A stretch of 64,000 nt of DNA from Christensenella sp. UBA1685 (GCA_002320595.1 DCKB01000021.1:1-64000); one strand, 5' to 3'. Counted from the stretch's first letter, positions 32,213 to 41,550 are shown. Program-made: numbers and translations. Notes: a model not told the origin generated them from the letters alone.

Positions 32213-34192
32213 TTATTTCAGGCGCGTGCGGTATTCCGCAAGCTCCGGGTCGTTCGCCCAAACGAAATGCCCGGGCCGCACTTCGGACCAATAGGGTTTT
32301 TCGGATTCGTAATGATGCACGGAAGGATCGTATACCAACACTTCCTTATCGCGCTCAATGTCCGGATCCGGCACGGGAGCGGCCTGCAAAAGCGCATTCG
32401 TGTATGGATGCAGCGGGTTTCTGAACAGTTCCCCGGTTTCGGCGAGTTCCACAACCCTGCCCTTGTACATGACTGCGATGCGGTCGGAAATAAAGCGCAC
32501 CACGGAAAGATCATGCGCGATGAACATATAGGTGAAGCCCTTTTCATTTTTCAGCCGGTTGAGCAGGTTGATCACCTGTGCCCGGATGGAAACGTCCAGC
32601 GCAGAGATCGGCTCATCCGCAATGATGAATCTGGGCTCGACCGCAAGCGCGCGGGCAATCCCGATGCGCTGGCGCTGGCCGCCGGAAAACTCGTGCGGGA
32701 AGCGGGTCGTGTATTCCTCCAGCAGGCCCACGCTGTGCATGGCCGCCGCAACCTTCTCCTTGCGCTCCTTCTCGTTTTTATACGCATGGAAGTTGTACAA
32801 ACCTTCCGAGATGATGTAATCCACCTTCGCCCGCTCATTCAGAGAGGACATCGGATCCTGAAAGATCATCTGAACGTTTTTGCGGAAGTCCGTAAGCTCG
32901 TGACCCTTCATTTTGCGGTTGATCTTTACGCCGTCATAATAAATCTCTCCGCCGCTCGTATGGCAGATTTTCATAATGGCTTTTCCGGTTGTCGTCTTTC
33001 CGGAACCGGATTCTCCAACCAGCGAGAACGTTTCGCCCTCGTAAATATCGAACGACACGTCCCGCACAGCGCTGAATTCCTTGCGTCCAAGCTTAAAGTT
33101 GACCGTCAAATTCCGCACGGACACAAGCGGCTTCGCGTTTGAAAAATCCTTCGGCGGAGCTTCTGCGATTTCCGCGCGCTTAGCGCTCGCCTGCGCAAGC
33201 TCGCTGCAGTATTCCTCCGCCTTATCGCAAAGCAACCAGGTCTTTGCATAGTGGGTTTCACTCGCTTTGAAGAACGGCGGCTCATATTCATAATCGATTT
33301 TCATTGCATCCGGATTGCGCGGTGCAAAGGCATCGCCCTTGATTTCCTTATATAGGTTCGGCGGCGAGCCTTTGATGGAATGCAGATCGTGCCCCCTTAC
33401 GCCCAGCTGAGGCTGGGAAAGCAGCAGCGCCTTCGTATACGGATGCCGCGCATCCTTGAAAATTTCATGCGCAAGCCCATATTCGACGATTTGCCCCGCA
33501 TACATGACCGCAACGCGGTCCGCCACGTTTGCCACCACGCCCAAATCGTGCGTAATGTAGATCACCGACATGTCGAGCTCTTTCTGCAGCTTTTTAATCA
33601 GCTGAAGGATCTGTGCCTGCACGGTCACGTCAAGCGCGGTGGTCGGCTCGTCGCAGATGAGGATTTGCGGGCGGCAGGCGATCGCCGTTGCAATCACCAC
33701 GCGCTGCCGCATTCCTCCGGAAAACTCGTGAGGGTACTGCTTATAGCGCTGCTCCGGGTCGTTGATGCCGACCTGGCGCAGAAGTTCAATCGCCTGCTTT
33801 TTCGCCTCGGCCTTTTCCGTGCCGAATTGGTAGGAGATGACCTCGCGGATCTGCTCGCCCACGGTTTTTACAGGGTTGAGCGACGTCATGGGGTCCTGAA
33901 ACACCATGGCGATCTTCTTGCCGCGCACCTGAAGCCATTCCTTCTCCGTTTTATACCGGGAAAAGTCAACTCCGTCCATGCACATGCTGCCGCTCTCTAC
34001 CCAGCCGTTCTTGTCCAGCATGCCGATGAAGGACTTTGTGAACACGCTCTTTCCGCTGCCGCTCTCGCCCACGATTGCAAGCGTTTCTCCCTGATACAGG
34101 TCGATCGATGCGCCGCGGATGGCGGTCAGCGTGCGTCCGCGCAGGTTAAATTTGACTACAACGTCCTTCGCTTCAAAAATCTTTTCCTTCAC
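32213..34192 (-). CDS. Fused oligopeptide ABC ATPase OppDF
   Basis: 659-residue protein combining both ATPases of an Opp importer. First domain: Walker A GESGSGKS (42-49), signature FSGGMRQR (157-164), Walker B ILICDE (177-182), then the OppD C-terminal region with GSPPNLYKEIKGDAFAPRNP and a Cys (WLLCDKAEEYC). A charged linker (about 329-350) leads to the second, OppF-type domain: Walker A GESGSGKT (393-400), FSGGQRQR and FIIADE. Both sites look intact. The other two Opp systems in the window keep OppD and OppF separate. GTG 34192 is chosen because AAGGAGG lies just before it, 14 bp after oppC. Confidence 0.92.
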   Translation of the reverse strand: MKEKIFEAKDVVVKFNLRGRTLTAIRGASIDLYQGETLAIVGESGSGKSVFTKSFIGMLDKNGWVESGSMCMDGVDFSRYKTEKEWLQVRGKKIAMVFQDPMTSLNPVKTVGEQIREVISYQFGTEKAEAKKQAIELLRQVGINDPEQRYKQYPHEFSGGMRQRVVIATAIACRPQILICDEPTTALDVTVQAQILQLIKKLQKELDMSVIYITHDLGVVANVADRVAVMYAGQIVEYGLAHEIFKDARHPYTKALLLSQPQLGVRGHDLHSIKGSPPNLYKEIKGDAFAPRNPDAMKIDYEYEPPFFKASETHYAKTWLLCDKAEEYCSELAQASAKRAEIAEAPPKDFSNAKPLVSVRNLTVNFKLGRKEFSAVRDVSFDIYEGETFSLVGESGSGKTTTGKAIMKICHTSGGEIYYDGVKINRKMKGHELTDFRKNVQMIFQDPMSSLNERAKVDYIISEGLYNFHAYKNEKERKEKVAAAMHSVGLLEEYTTRFPHEFSGGQRQRIGIARALAVEPRFIIADEPISALDVSIRAQVINLLNRLKNEKGFTYMFIAHDLSVVRFISDRIAVMYKGRVVELAETGELFRNPLHPYTNALLQAAPVPDPDIERDKEVLVYDPSVHHYESEKPYWSEVRPGHFVWANDPELAEYRTRLK

Positions 34193-34205
34193 GCTTCCGC
34201 CCTCC

Positions 34206-35150
34206 TTATACGTGGTTGCGCGGATCGGAAGCATCCGCGAATTTGTTGCCGATGATGTAGAAAGAAATCGTGATAAAGCAAAGGATCAGCGTCGGGCAAA
34301 TCATCTGGTACGGATACACAAGGAACGCGCTTCTGCCTTGGTTCACAAGGTTGCCCAGGGTGCAAAGATCCTGCGGCAGGCCCACGCCGATAAAGCTCAG
34401 GAACACTTCCGACCCGATGGAGGAGGGAATTGTGAGCGCCGCATCCATGATGATAAGGCTTACAAGGTAGGGCACCACATTGCGGCTGATGATCCGCTTT
34501 GGCGGCGTCTTCAGGCAAACGGAGGCAACGTTGTAATCCGCCTCGCGCAGCGCGAGGATGCGGCTGCGGAACCACCTTGCTTCGGAGATCCAGCCCGTTG
34601 ACACGAGCGCGATGATAATTGTAAGAATGCTGGGCTTCATGATGTAGGCAATCAGAACGAGATAGATCGTGCTCGGAACGTTTGTGAGCGTGTTGTAAAT
34701 TGCGAACATCAGCGTATCCAGCTTGCGGTAAAAGCCCCAGATTGCGCCGACAATCACGCCGATGCCGACCTGGAACACCGCCACGGCAAGCGAGAGCAGC
34801 AGCGACGTGCGCGTGCCAAACCAAACCCGCGCCCAAATATCGCGGCCAACGCCGTCCGTGCCGAACGGATGCTCCTGAGAAGGCGGCAGGTTCCACTCCC
34901 GCGCAGAAAGGGCGACCGTGTACGGATCGCGGTCGGTCACCATCGGATAAATGATCGTATAGGCAACCAGCAGCAGCATCAAAATCACGACCACTTTCAC
35001 GACGTTGCTTTTAAAGAACGTGCGGAACGTGCTGCGCCAATAGGAATAGTTGGAGAATCCGGTTTCTTCCGAAAGCTCCTCATGGAACTCCGCGCGCGTA
35101 AACAACCCCTGCGGGAGATCGCAAATTTCAGGCGTTTTCATGGTTTCCAT
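34206..35150 (-). CDS. oppC: Oligopeptide ABC permease OppC
   Basis: 314-residue permease with an N-terminal cytoplasmic extension, about six helices, FGTDGVGRDIWARVWFGTRTSLLLS at the start of the core and the coupling loop SEARWFRSRILALREADYNVASVCL. It pairs with OppB. GGGGGAG before the ATG; 14 bp to oppB and to oppDF. The C-terminus (GNKFADASDPRNHV) is typical. Confidence 0.92.
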   Translation of the reverse strand: METMKTPEICDLPQGLFTRAEFHEELSEETGFSNYSYWRSTFRTFFKSNVVKVVVILMLLLVAYTIIYPMVTDRDPYTVALSAREWNLPPSQEHPFGTDGVGRDIWARVWFGTRTSLLLSLAVAVFQVGIGVIVGAIWGFYRKLDTLMFAIYNTLTNVPSTIYLVLIAYIMKPSILTIIIALVSTGWISEARWFRSRILALREADYNVASVCLKTPPKRIISRNVVPYLVSLIIMDAALTIPSSIGSEVFLSFIGVGLPQDLCTLGNLVNQGRSAFLVYPYQMICPTLILCFITISFYIIGNKFADASDPRNHV

Positions 35151-35164
35151 CGCTCTCCCCCTTT

Positions 35165-36106
35165 CTAATCGTTACTGGCAACCAGCTTGATGCGCGGGTC
35201 GACCAGAGACACAACAATATCGCCCAGGAACACGCCGAATACCGACAGCGCTCCATAAAGCAGCACCAGAACCTGAACCATCGGATTATCCATGGCCGTA
35301 ATCGATTTAATGAGCAGGCCTCCGGTGCCGGGGATTGCATACATGCTCTCAATCACAAGGGAGCCGGAAAGCATGAGCAGAAAGTCCGAGGGGATGTTGA
35401 TGGCAATGGGCACAATCGCGTTGCGGAACACATGCCGCCACATGATGAAATTGCCCGGCAGGCCCTTCACTCTTGCGAACTTGATGTAATCCTTGTTCTC
35501 CTCATCCACAACATAGCGGCGCAGCCATGTGGCATATCCCGCGATGCTGCCGATGGACATGGAGAGGATCGGCAGAAGCCATGATATGGGCTGGTCCATA
35601 TAAAACAGCATCGGCAAATCAAACCATTTTGAAAGGAAAACCTGAATAAAGAAGTGAATAATTATGGAAGGAACCGCACGGATTACAACAACATAAAACG
35701 TGCCGAGCCCATCCACAATGCCGCTCTTGTTCTTCGCCATTGCAATGCCGAGCGGCATCCCTATGATAGCGGCCGTAAACCAGCTTATAAAATTCAGCAG
35801 CAGGGAATATGGTATTTTTTCCGCCATAACGTTGGAGATTTCCATGTTGGGATAGAGCGTGATGCTGCGCCCAAGATCTCCGTGGAACAATCCGACTACG
35901 AAATTCTTCAGTTGTACCGGCATTGGATCAAGCACGCCCAAGTTGCGCAGATAAGCAGTCTTTTCCGCATCGTTCATGCTCTTATACTGTTCTTTTGAAA
36001 AATAACCCGCAGTGGGCATGAAGCGGAGCAGCGTGAATACGACCAACACCACCAGCACAATGGTAACAACCGCCTGCCCTAGCTTTGAAAGCAAATATCG
36101 TGTCAT
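35165..36106 (-). CDS. oppB: Oligopeptide ABC permease OppB
   Basis: 313 residues: TM1 (GQAVVTIVLVVLVVFTLLRFMPTAG), an extracytoplasmic helix region, and the coupling loop EENKDYIKFARVKGLPGNFIMWRHVFRNAIVPI followed by GSLVIESMYAIPGTGGLLIKSI, all OppB features. It follows oppA after an 86-bp gap that contains a strong hairpin. Confidence 0.92.
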   Translation of the reverse strand: MTRYLLSKLGQAVVTIVLVVLVVFTLLRFMPTAGYFSKEQYKSMNDAEKTAYLRNLGVLDPMPVQLKNFVVGLFHGDLGRSITLYPNMEISNVMAEKIPYSLLLNFISWFTAAIIGMPLGIAMAKNKSGIVDGLGTFYVVVIRAVPSIIIHFFIQVFLSKWFDLPMLFYMDQPISWLLPILSMSIGSIAGYATWLRRYVVDEENKDYIKFARVKGLPGNFIMWRHVFRNAIVPIAINIPSDFLLMLSGSLVIESMYAIPGTGGLLIKSITAMDNPMVQVLVLLYGALSVFGVFLGDIVVSLVDPRIKLVASND

Positions 36107-36127
36107 AGGATAAGCCTCATTTCAGAT

Positions 36128-36153
36128 GAGGGGGATGGGAGCCCATCCCCCTC
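36128..36153 (-). terminator. oppA-oppB intercistronic hairpin
   Basis: GAGGGGGATGGG / CCCATCCCCCTC, a perfect 12-bp stem with a minimal AG loop and no T-run. It probably protects the oppA message so that the binding protein exceeds the permease. Confidence 0.65.
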
Positions 36154-36192
36154 CGGAATGGAGATTTGAATTGTGTTTCAACCGGCCTGCAC

Positions 36193-38178
36193 TCAGCCGT
36201 TCGCCAGCGCCGCCTTTTCCGCATCATACTGTGCCTTCAGCTGCGTATGCTGCTCGCTCGTAACGGGCGTTTCCTGAATGAGCGCACCCTTCATCTTGTA
36301 TCTGCCAAGGCCGAAGTAACCGCCCGGCGTGGAATACGGCACAAGGCGCGTCATGTTGTAGGAACCGCCGCCGCTCATGTAAGGCTTAAGGTAAGCATGA
36401 TCCAGCAGATAAAGCTCAGCTTCAGCATAAGCGGCATAACGCTCGCCGATATCATATGTAGCATCGGCCGCTGCAACCATCGCATCGTATTCCGGGATGT
36501 CATATGCGCTTGCGGTGATGTCATAATCGCTCGTGCAGCGGTTGAGGTTCGCGGAAGGATCCGCATAACGGAAGCCGTAGCTGTCATCGCAGATGTCCCA
36601 GTTGCCAAGGTCCAGCACTTCCGCGCTGAAGCTGTTGCTGGAATAGCCCAGAATCACGTTGATGTTTTCCTTGCCAAGGTAGGTTTCCAGCATATTCTTC
36701 ACAAGCGTCGCCTTCTTCATCTCGGTATCGCTGCTGCCGGAAGAGTACACGATGTCGATCGGAAGCTTTCCATCCACATTGAACTCGGTGATCGGGAGCA
36801 TGTCGACCTTGCCCGGCGCAACGCCCTTGAGGGTAACGCCATCCGCCTCGCAAAGCTCAGCCACAGCCGCCTTCATGTATTCAAGCGCTTTTTCCGTGTT
36901 GAAGGGATCGGTTTCCTTGTATTCCTTCAGGCGGCCGTAATCGGTGTAATCCTTGCCCTCGTTGTCAAACATGACGCCTTCGGGAAGAAGGGTGTAACGA
37001 CAGAAGAACGCAGGGTCGTTCGGTTCCCAAATCGCAGAGAGCGTGACCGCGTCGATTGCGGTGAAGATCGCCTTGCGGAAATTCTCATTCTGCACCGCTG
37101 CGGCCAATTCGGGGTTCTTCGATGCAAAGTTAAAGGAATACCAGTAGGTCGTTGCGGTTTTCTCGGAAAGGTAAACGTAATCCTCCCAGTCGCCGCCGCG
37201 GATGCTTGCGACTTCTTCCGAGCCCAAGGTGACTGCGGTCACATTCCCGCGCTGGAACATTTCCAGCTTCGAAATGCTGTCTGAAATGAACTCCCATTGC
37301 AGCGTATTCAGCGTGAGGCTGTCCACATCCCAATAGTGCTCGTTTTTCGTCATCACAAACTGCTTGTCAAGATCCCACGCGGAGATATAGTAGCCGCCGT
37401 TGTAGAGCAGCTTTTCACGGGAAAGGCCGTAATCCTCGCCGACCTCATCCAAGAACGCCTGCTCCACGGGGAGCGTCAGATCAAGCTGGGCATAAGAAAG
37501 GAAGTACGGGCAGGGGCCGGTGAGGGTGTACTCAAGCGTATACTCGTCAAGCGCCTTCACGCCAACCGTTTCATCAAACGAAGCGAGGACCTCCTCCCGC
37601 GTTTTGCCGATATCCTTGCCGTCGTCGATATCGACGAGGTTATAGTAATAGTCTTTCAGGCCCGCAATGATGCCGCGGATCGTGCTGAGGCTGCTGGCGC
37701 TGTGGTTCGGCTCGGCGATGTAGCGCATGCCTGCGACAAAGTCGTCCGCCGTGACTTTGTATTCGGTCGTTTCACCGTTGCAGTCCACCCAGTAAACATC
37801 CGGGCGGAGGTGGAACGTCCAAACGCTGAAGTCTTCGTTGGCTTCCCAGCTTTCCGCCATGCAGGGGACGGATCTTCCGTATTTATCGGTTTCCACAAGG
37901 CCTTCAATAATGTTTGCGATAAACACATAATCGGAAGTGTACTCGGTGCAGTATGGATTCATGGACGTGATGGATTCGGAGAAAGTTGATTTGTAGGCAT
38001 CGACATAGGCAGTATCCGGCTGATCCTGCGTGGGTTCAGGCGCACCGCTGCCGTCCGTCGTCGTGGGCGCCTGCGTTTGGCTGCCGACGGGGTCACCGCT
38101 TTGCGGTTCACCGGTACAGCCGGCCAGCGTACCGACGAGCATGACCAGGGCAAGTAACAATGCAAGTATCTTTTTCAT
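36193..38178 (-). CDS. oppA: Peptide-binding lipoprotein OppA
   Basis: 661-residue family-5 solute-binding lipoprotein: signal and lipobox MKKILALLLALVMLVGTLAGC, a Thr/Pro/Gln-rich spacer, then the SBP_bac_5 fold (MAESWEANEDFSVWTFHLRPDVYW). It is longer than typical OppA (about 540-600), mostly through acidic inserts. First gene of the leftward operon that ends with the cyanophycinase, so its ligand is probably an (iso)aspartyl peptide; this is an inference from context. Good promoter at 38236-38264. Confidence 0.9.
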   Translation of the reverse strand: MKKILALLLALVMLVGTLAGCTGEPQSGDPVGSQTQAPTTTDGSGAPEPTQDQPDTAYVDAYKSTFSESITSMNPYCTEYTSDYVFIANIIEGLVETDKYGRSVPCMAESWEANEDFSVWTFHLRPDVYWVDCNGETTEYKVTADDFVAGMRYIAEPNHSASSLSTIRGIIAGLKDYYYNLVDIDDGKDIGKTREEVLASFDETVGVKALDEYTLEYTLTGPCPYFLSYAQLDLTLPVEQAFLDEVGEDYGLSREKLLYNGGYYISAWDLDKQFVMTKNEHYWDVDSLTLNTLQWEFISDSISKLEMFQRGNVTAVTLGSEEVASIRGGDWEDYVYLSEKTATTYWYSFNFASKNPELAAAVQNENFRKAIFTAIDAVTLSAIWEPNDPAFFCRYTLLPEGVMFDNEGKDYTDYGRLKEYKETDPFNTEKALEYMKAAVAELCEADGVTLKGVAPGKVDMLPITEFNVDGKLPIDIVYSSGSSDTEMKKATLVKNMLETYLGKENINVILGYSSNSFSAEVLDLGNWDICDDSYGFRYADPSANLNRCTSDYDITASAYDIPEYDAMVAAADATYDIGERYAAYAEAELYLLDHAYLKPYMSGGGSYNMTRLVPYSTPGGYFGLGRYKMKGALIQETPVTSEQHTQLKAQYDAEKAALANG

Positions 38179-38235
38179 GCTTTTACTCCTCCAGAATTGT
38201 TGCGATAACCCGTGCGGGTATATCTTTTTATCATC

Positions 38236-38264
38236 ATCTTAGCACACGCGCCATTAATTGTAAA
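38236..38264 (-). promoter_or_regulatory. Promoter of the oppA-cyanophycinase operon
   Basis: Minus-strand TTTACA (38259-38264) and TAAGAT (38236-38241), spacer 17. Confidence 0.6.
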
Positions 38265-38337
38265 GTGAAAACATTATTTTTTATGCCTGTTTTTAAATCT
38301 AATTTGCTGTTTTTGATTATTTTACCATCCAAATCCC

Positions 38338-38366
38338 TTGATTTTGCATAAGTAATCGTTTATAAT
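38338..38366 (+). promoter_or_regulatory. Promoter of the rpiR-M42-iadA operon
   Basis: TTGATT (38338-38343) and TATAAT (38361-38366), spacer 17. About 75 bp of AT-rich DNA separate it from the divergent opp promoter, room for shared RpiR operators; TAATCGTTTA and CAAACGCTTC near the -10 are candidate half-sites. Confidence 0.6.
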
Positions 38367-38401
38367 AAAGCAAACGCTTCATTTTTCATCATGGAGGTTC
38401 T

Positions 38402-39280
38402 ATGTTAATCCTCGATGCAATTCGTGCAAAGCTCGATACGCTGACCGCTAAGCAGCGCTCGATCGCGCAGTATCTGCTTGAAGCCCCGGATGAGGCTTCC
38501 TACTTGTCTTTAAAGGAATTAAGCGTGCGCACGCAGGCTTCCGAGGTGTCTGTCCTGCGGCTCTGTAAAGCGCTGGGGTTTGAAAGTTTTGTTGCGCTCA
38601 AGGAGGCGTTGCGAGCGCATACGCAGGAGGCGTTCCGCGCCATCTCCCCTTCCGGCTTTCTCATGTGTGCCGAAAACCGCCCGGACGGGACGCCGGAGCA
38701 GCAGCTTGCCCAGATCTGCCTTGACGATCAAAACAACCTCGCCAGCATGATCGGCCAGCTGGACCCCGCAATGCTTTTCCGATGCGCGCACAGCCTGCTT
38801 GCGGCTGAAAGAGTCGTCATCTTCGCGCATGATAAATCCTATCTGTTTGCGGATTATTTGTGCTACAGGCTCAATTTTTTGCGAATCAAGGCTTCCTCCG
38901 TGCAGCTCGGGGATGGCGATACCGTTTCAACCGCGCTTGCAAGCCTGGGAAAAAACGATTCCGTGATTCTGTTCTCTTTTCCGCCCTACCACCTGCCCAT
39001 TCACAATGTCGCAAGCTATTGCCGCTATCGGGGAACTCCGATCCTCGCAATCACCGACAGCCCGGATTCCCCCGCTGCCATCGAGGGCAGCAGCGTGTTC
39101 CTTTGCCGCACGGGCGCGCGCTATTTTTTCAACTCTCAGGTTGCCACCGTATCCTTTATCAATATACTTGCGTCTTGCATTGCCATCGAAATGGGGCCTC
39201 TTTTTGATGAGATTCTGGCAAACGAACAGGATGTGAACGACTTTTTGCGCAACAACAGCGGGCATGACAAGGAGGAATGA
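38402..39280 (+). CDS. RpiR-family regulator (HTH + SIS)
   Basis: 292 residues. The N-terminal HTH_6 domain (LTAKQRSIAQYLLEAPDEASYLSLKELSVRTQASEVSVLRLCKALGFESFVALKEAL) is followed by a SIS domain (about 125-255; VIFAHDKSYLFADYLCYRL, VILFSFPPYHLPIHNVASYCRYRGTPILAITD). RpiR proteins normally sense phosphosugars or amino-sugar derivatives; here the neighbours suggest a peptide- or amino-acid-derived effector. Divergent from oppA and head of an operon with the M42 and iadA genes. GGAGG before the ATG. Confidence 0.9.
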   Translation: MLILDAIRAKLDTLTAKQRSIAQYLLEAPDEASYLSLKELSVRTQASEVSVLRLCKALGFESFVALKEALRAHTQEAFRAISPSGFLMCAENRPDGTPEQQLAQICLDDQNNLASMIGQLDPAMLFRCAHSLLAAERVVIFAHDKSYLFADYLCYRLNFLRIKASSVQLGDGDTVSTALASLGKNDSVILFSFPPYHLPIHNVASYCRYRGTPILAITDSPDSPAAIEGSSVFLCRTGARYFFNSQVATVSFINILASCIAIEMGPLFDEILANEQDVNDFLRNNSGHDKEE

Positions 39281-39281
39281 A

Positions 39282-40361
39282 ATGATGAACCAATCACACG
39301 CAATTGAAATGATTGCCCAGCTTTCCAATGCCTATGGCGCGCCGGGGTTTGAGGATGACGTTCTCTCCGTTGCGCGCAAGTGGGCCTCGGGCTTTGGCGA
39401 TATTTCTTCGGACAGCATGCGCAATCTTTATGTCCGGCGCAGCGGAAACACCGGGCGGAGGCCCATGGTGCTTCTGGATGCGCATAGCGATGAAGTCGCC
39501 TTCATGGTGCATTCCGTGCGGGACAACGGCACGCTCAAGTTCATCCCGCTGGGCGGTTGGGTGGATTATACTCTGCCTGCGCATACGGTGCGCATCCGCA
39601 ATAAAGAAGGAAAATGGATTCCCGGCGTGATCGCAAGCAAACCGATTCATTACATGACGGCCGGGGAGGAAAAACAGCCCGTTCTCCAGCCTAACATGTC
39701 CATTGACGTTGGCGCCCGCACGCGGGAGGAAGCCATCGCCGTGTTCGGCATTCAGCCGGGCCAGCCGGTCGTTCCCGACACCGTTTTTTCTTACGATGCG
39801 GAAAACGACCTGATGTGGGGAAAAGCGTTTGACTGCCGCCTCGGCTGTGCCGCTTTGCTCGGAACGCTCGATGCGCTTCAGGGCGAACCGCTCTCCGTCG
39901 ACATTACGGCCGGCATGGCCACGCAGGAGGAACTGGATATGCGCGGTGCTGTCATTACCGCGCGCGTTGTAAAGCCGGATGCCGCTATCGTTTTTGAAGG
40001 CTGCCCCGCGGACGATACCTGCGTGCCTGAAGCGGAAATGCAGACCAGAATCAAACACGGCCCGATGCTGCGCCATATTGACGGTGCGATGCTGACAAAC
40101 CCCCGCTTCATGCGTTTCGCGCTGGATACGGCTGCCCTGCATGGCATCCCGGTGCAGGATGGCGTGCGCGAACACAGTGCAACAAACGGCGCTTCCATCC
40201 ATCTTTCCAACAGGGGCGTGCCGACGATTGTCATCGGCCTGCCAATCCGATATATCCATACGCACATCGGCATCGCTGCATATCAGGATTATATGCACGC
40301 CGTTCAATTGGCTGTCGCGCTTCTTCGCGCGCTGAACGCCGATACGATTTTTGGTTTCTAG
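39282..40361 (+). CDS. M42-family metallo-aminopeptidase
   Basis: 359 residues. Metal and catalytic motifs of M42 (PepA/FrvX/TET type): LDAHSDEVAFMV (His and Asp region), FDCRLGCAALL (bridging Asp), ATQEELDMRGA (catalytic Glu), and the final GIPIRYIHT-like LPIRYIHTHIG. Typical M42 enzymes are large cytoplasmic dodecamers removing N-terminal residues from short peptides. AAGGAGG lies six bases before ATG 39282, inside the end of rpiR. In this divergon it would finish digestion of imported peptides. Confidence 0.88.
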   Translation: MMNQSHAIEMIAQLSNAYGAPGFEDDVLSVARKWASGFGDISSDSMRNLYVRRSGNTGRRPMVLLDAHSDEVAFMVHSVRDNGTLKFIPLGGWVDYTLPAHTVRIRNKEGKWIPGVIASKPIHYMTAGEEKQPVLQPNMSIDVGARTREEAIAVFGIQPGQPVVPDTVFSYDAENDLMWGKAFDCRLGCAALLGTLDALQGEPLSVDITAGMATQEELDMRGAVITARVVKPDAAIVFEGCPADDTCVPEAEMQTRIKHGPMLRHIDGAMLTNPRFMRFALDTAALHGIPVQDGVREHSATNGASIHLSNRGVPTIVIGLPIRYIHTHIGIAAYQDYMHAVQLAVALLRALNADTIFGF

Positions 40362-40369
40362 GAGGTTCT

Positions 40370-41527
40370 ATGCTGAAGCTGTGGAAAAATTGTGACCTTT
40401 ATGTGCCCGCGCACCTCGGAAAACAGGACATCTTGGTGCTGGGCGGCCAAATTTGGAAGATTGGTTCCGACCTGTCCGCATGGGAAGCCATTCCGGAAAT
40501 CGAAGTTCTTGATTTGGGCGGTTCGATCGTTTGCCCCGGCCTGATTGATCTTCACGTGCACGTAACAGGCGGCGGCGGTGAGCAGGGGCCGGCCTCCCGC
40601 ACGCCCGAAATTCAGCTGAGCGAGCTGACAAAGAACGGCGTTACGACCGTTCTGGGCCTTTTAGGCACCGACGGCATTTCCCGCAGCCTTGAAAACCTGC
40701 TGTTCAAATGCTGCGCGCTGGAGCAATACGGCCTTACGGCCAAAATGCTGACCGGGAACTATCGGTATCCTTCTCCAACCCTCACGGGCGACGTTGCGCG
40801 GGACATCGCCCTGATTGACCGGATCATCGGTGTTAAAATCGCGGTTTCTGACCACCGCAGTTCCAACATTTCCGGCGAGGAGCTCGCGCGCCTTGCCACG
40901 GAAGTGCGGGTCAGTTCCATGTTGGCAGGCAAAGCCGGGCTCGTCGTCATGCACATGGGCGGCGGGGAACAACGCATGGCTCCACTGTTTTGGGCCCTTG
41001 AACATTCCGATGTGCCGCCGGAAACCTTCCTTCCCACCCACTGCTGCCGCTCTCCGCAGCTGATCAGCGACGCGGTTCGCTTCAATAAAATGGGCGGCAC
41101 AATTGATTTCACCGCCGATGTTGCCGAAAGCGAAGCGGGAACCGCCGCCGCAGTTTATTCCGCCTTGCAGCAGGGCGCCGATCCCTCCCGCATCACCATG
41201 AGCAGCGATGGCTGCGGAAGCCAGCCTGTTTTCGACGCCCATGGAGCATGCACCGGCCTGACCTACTCAACCCCCGCTACCCTTCTTCAGGAATTGCGGC
41301 GGATGGTTTGCCTGAACGGCATTTCCTTTGACACCGCGCTGCGCTTCTTTACGGAAAACCCCGCCCGCGTAATGGGGCTCGCAGGCATAAAGGGTACGCT
41401 CCACCCCGGGGCGGATGCCGATCTTCTCGCATTGGATAACGGGTATGCAGTGACTCATTTGATGGCGCGCGGAAAGCCCTTTGTGTCTTTCGGCAAGGCG
41501 GTATGCAAGGGCGCCTTTGAACGGTAA
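40370..41527 (+). CDS. iadA: Isoaspartyl (beta-aspartyl) dipeptidase
   Basis: 385 residues, close to E. coli IadA (390). Amidohydrolase-fold zinc enzyme that splits beta-Asp-X dipeptides. Seen: LIDLHVHVTGGGGEQG (His62, His64; Glu71 equivalent to the substrate-binding Glu of IadA), VGVKIAVSDHRSSN region with the probable carboxylated Lys, MHMGGGEQRM, THCCRS and the catalytic Asp in MSSDGCGSQP. AGGAGG 5 bases before the ATG, 8 bp after the M42 gene. With the cyanophycinase across the divergent promoter it forms a two-step isoaspartyl degradation path. Confidence 0.92.
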   Translation: MLKLWKNCDLYVPAHLGKQDILVLGGQIWKIGSDLSAWEAIPEIEVLDLGGSIVCPGLIDLHVHVTGGGGEQGPASRTPEIQLSELTKNGVTTVLGLLGTDGISRSLENLLFKCCALEQYGLTAKMLTGNYRYPSPTLTGDVARDIALIDRIIGVKIAVSDHRSSNISGEELARLATEVRVSSMLAGKAGLVVMHMGGGEQRMAPLFWALEHSDVPPETFLPTHCCRSPQLISDAVRFNKMGGTIDFTADVAESEAGTAAAVYSALQQGADPSRITMSSDGCGSQPVFDAHGACTGLTYSTPATLLQELRRMVCLNGISFDTALRFFTENPARVMGLAGIKGTLHPGADADLLALDNGYAVTHLMARGKPFVSFGKAVCKGAFER

Positions 41528-41550
41528 AGCGCTTTTGTATCGAAAAAACA

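Noticed and set aside
31280..33142. 620-codon plus-strand open frame
   Set aside because: It runs across the antisense of two clear genes (serine hydrolase and OppDF); GC-rich third positions create long shadows. No start signal or domain.
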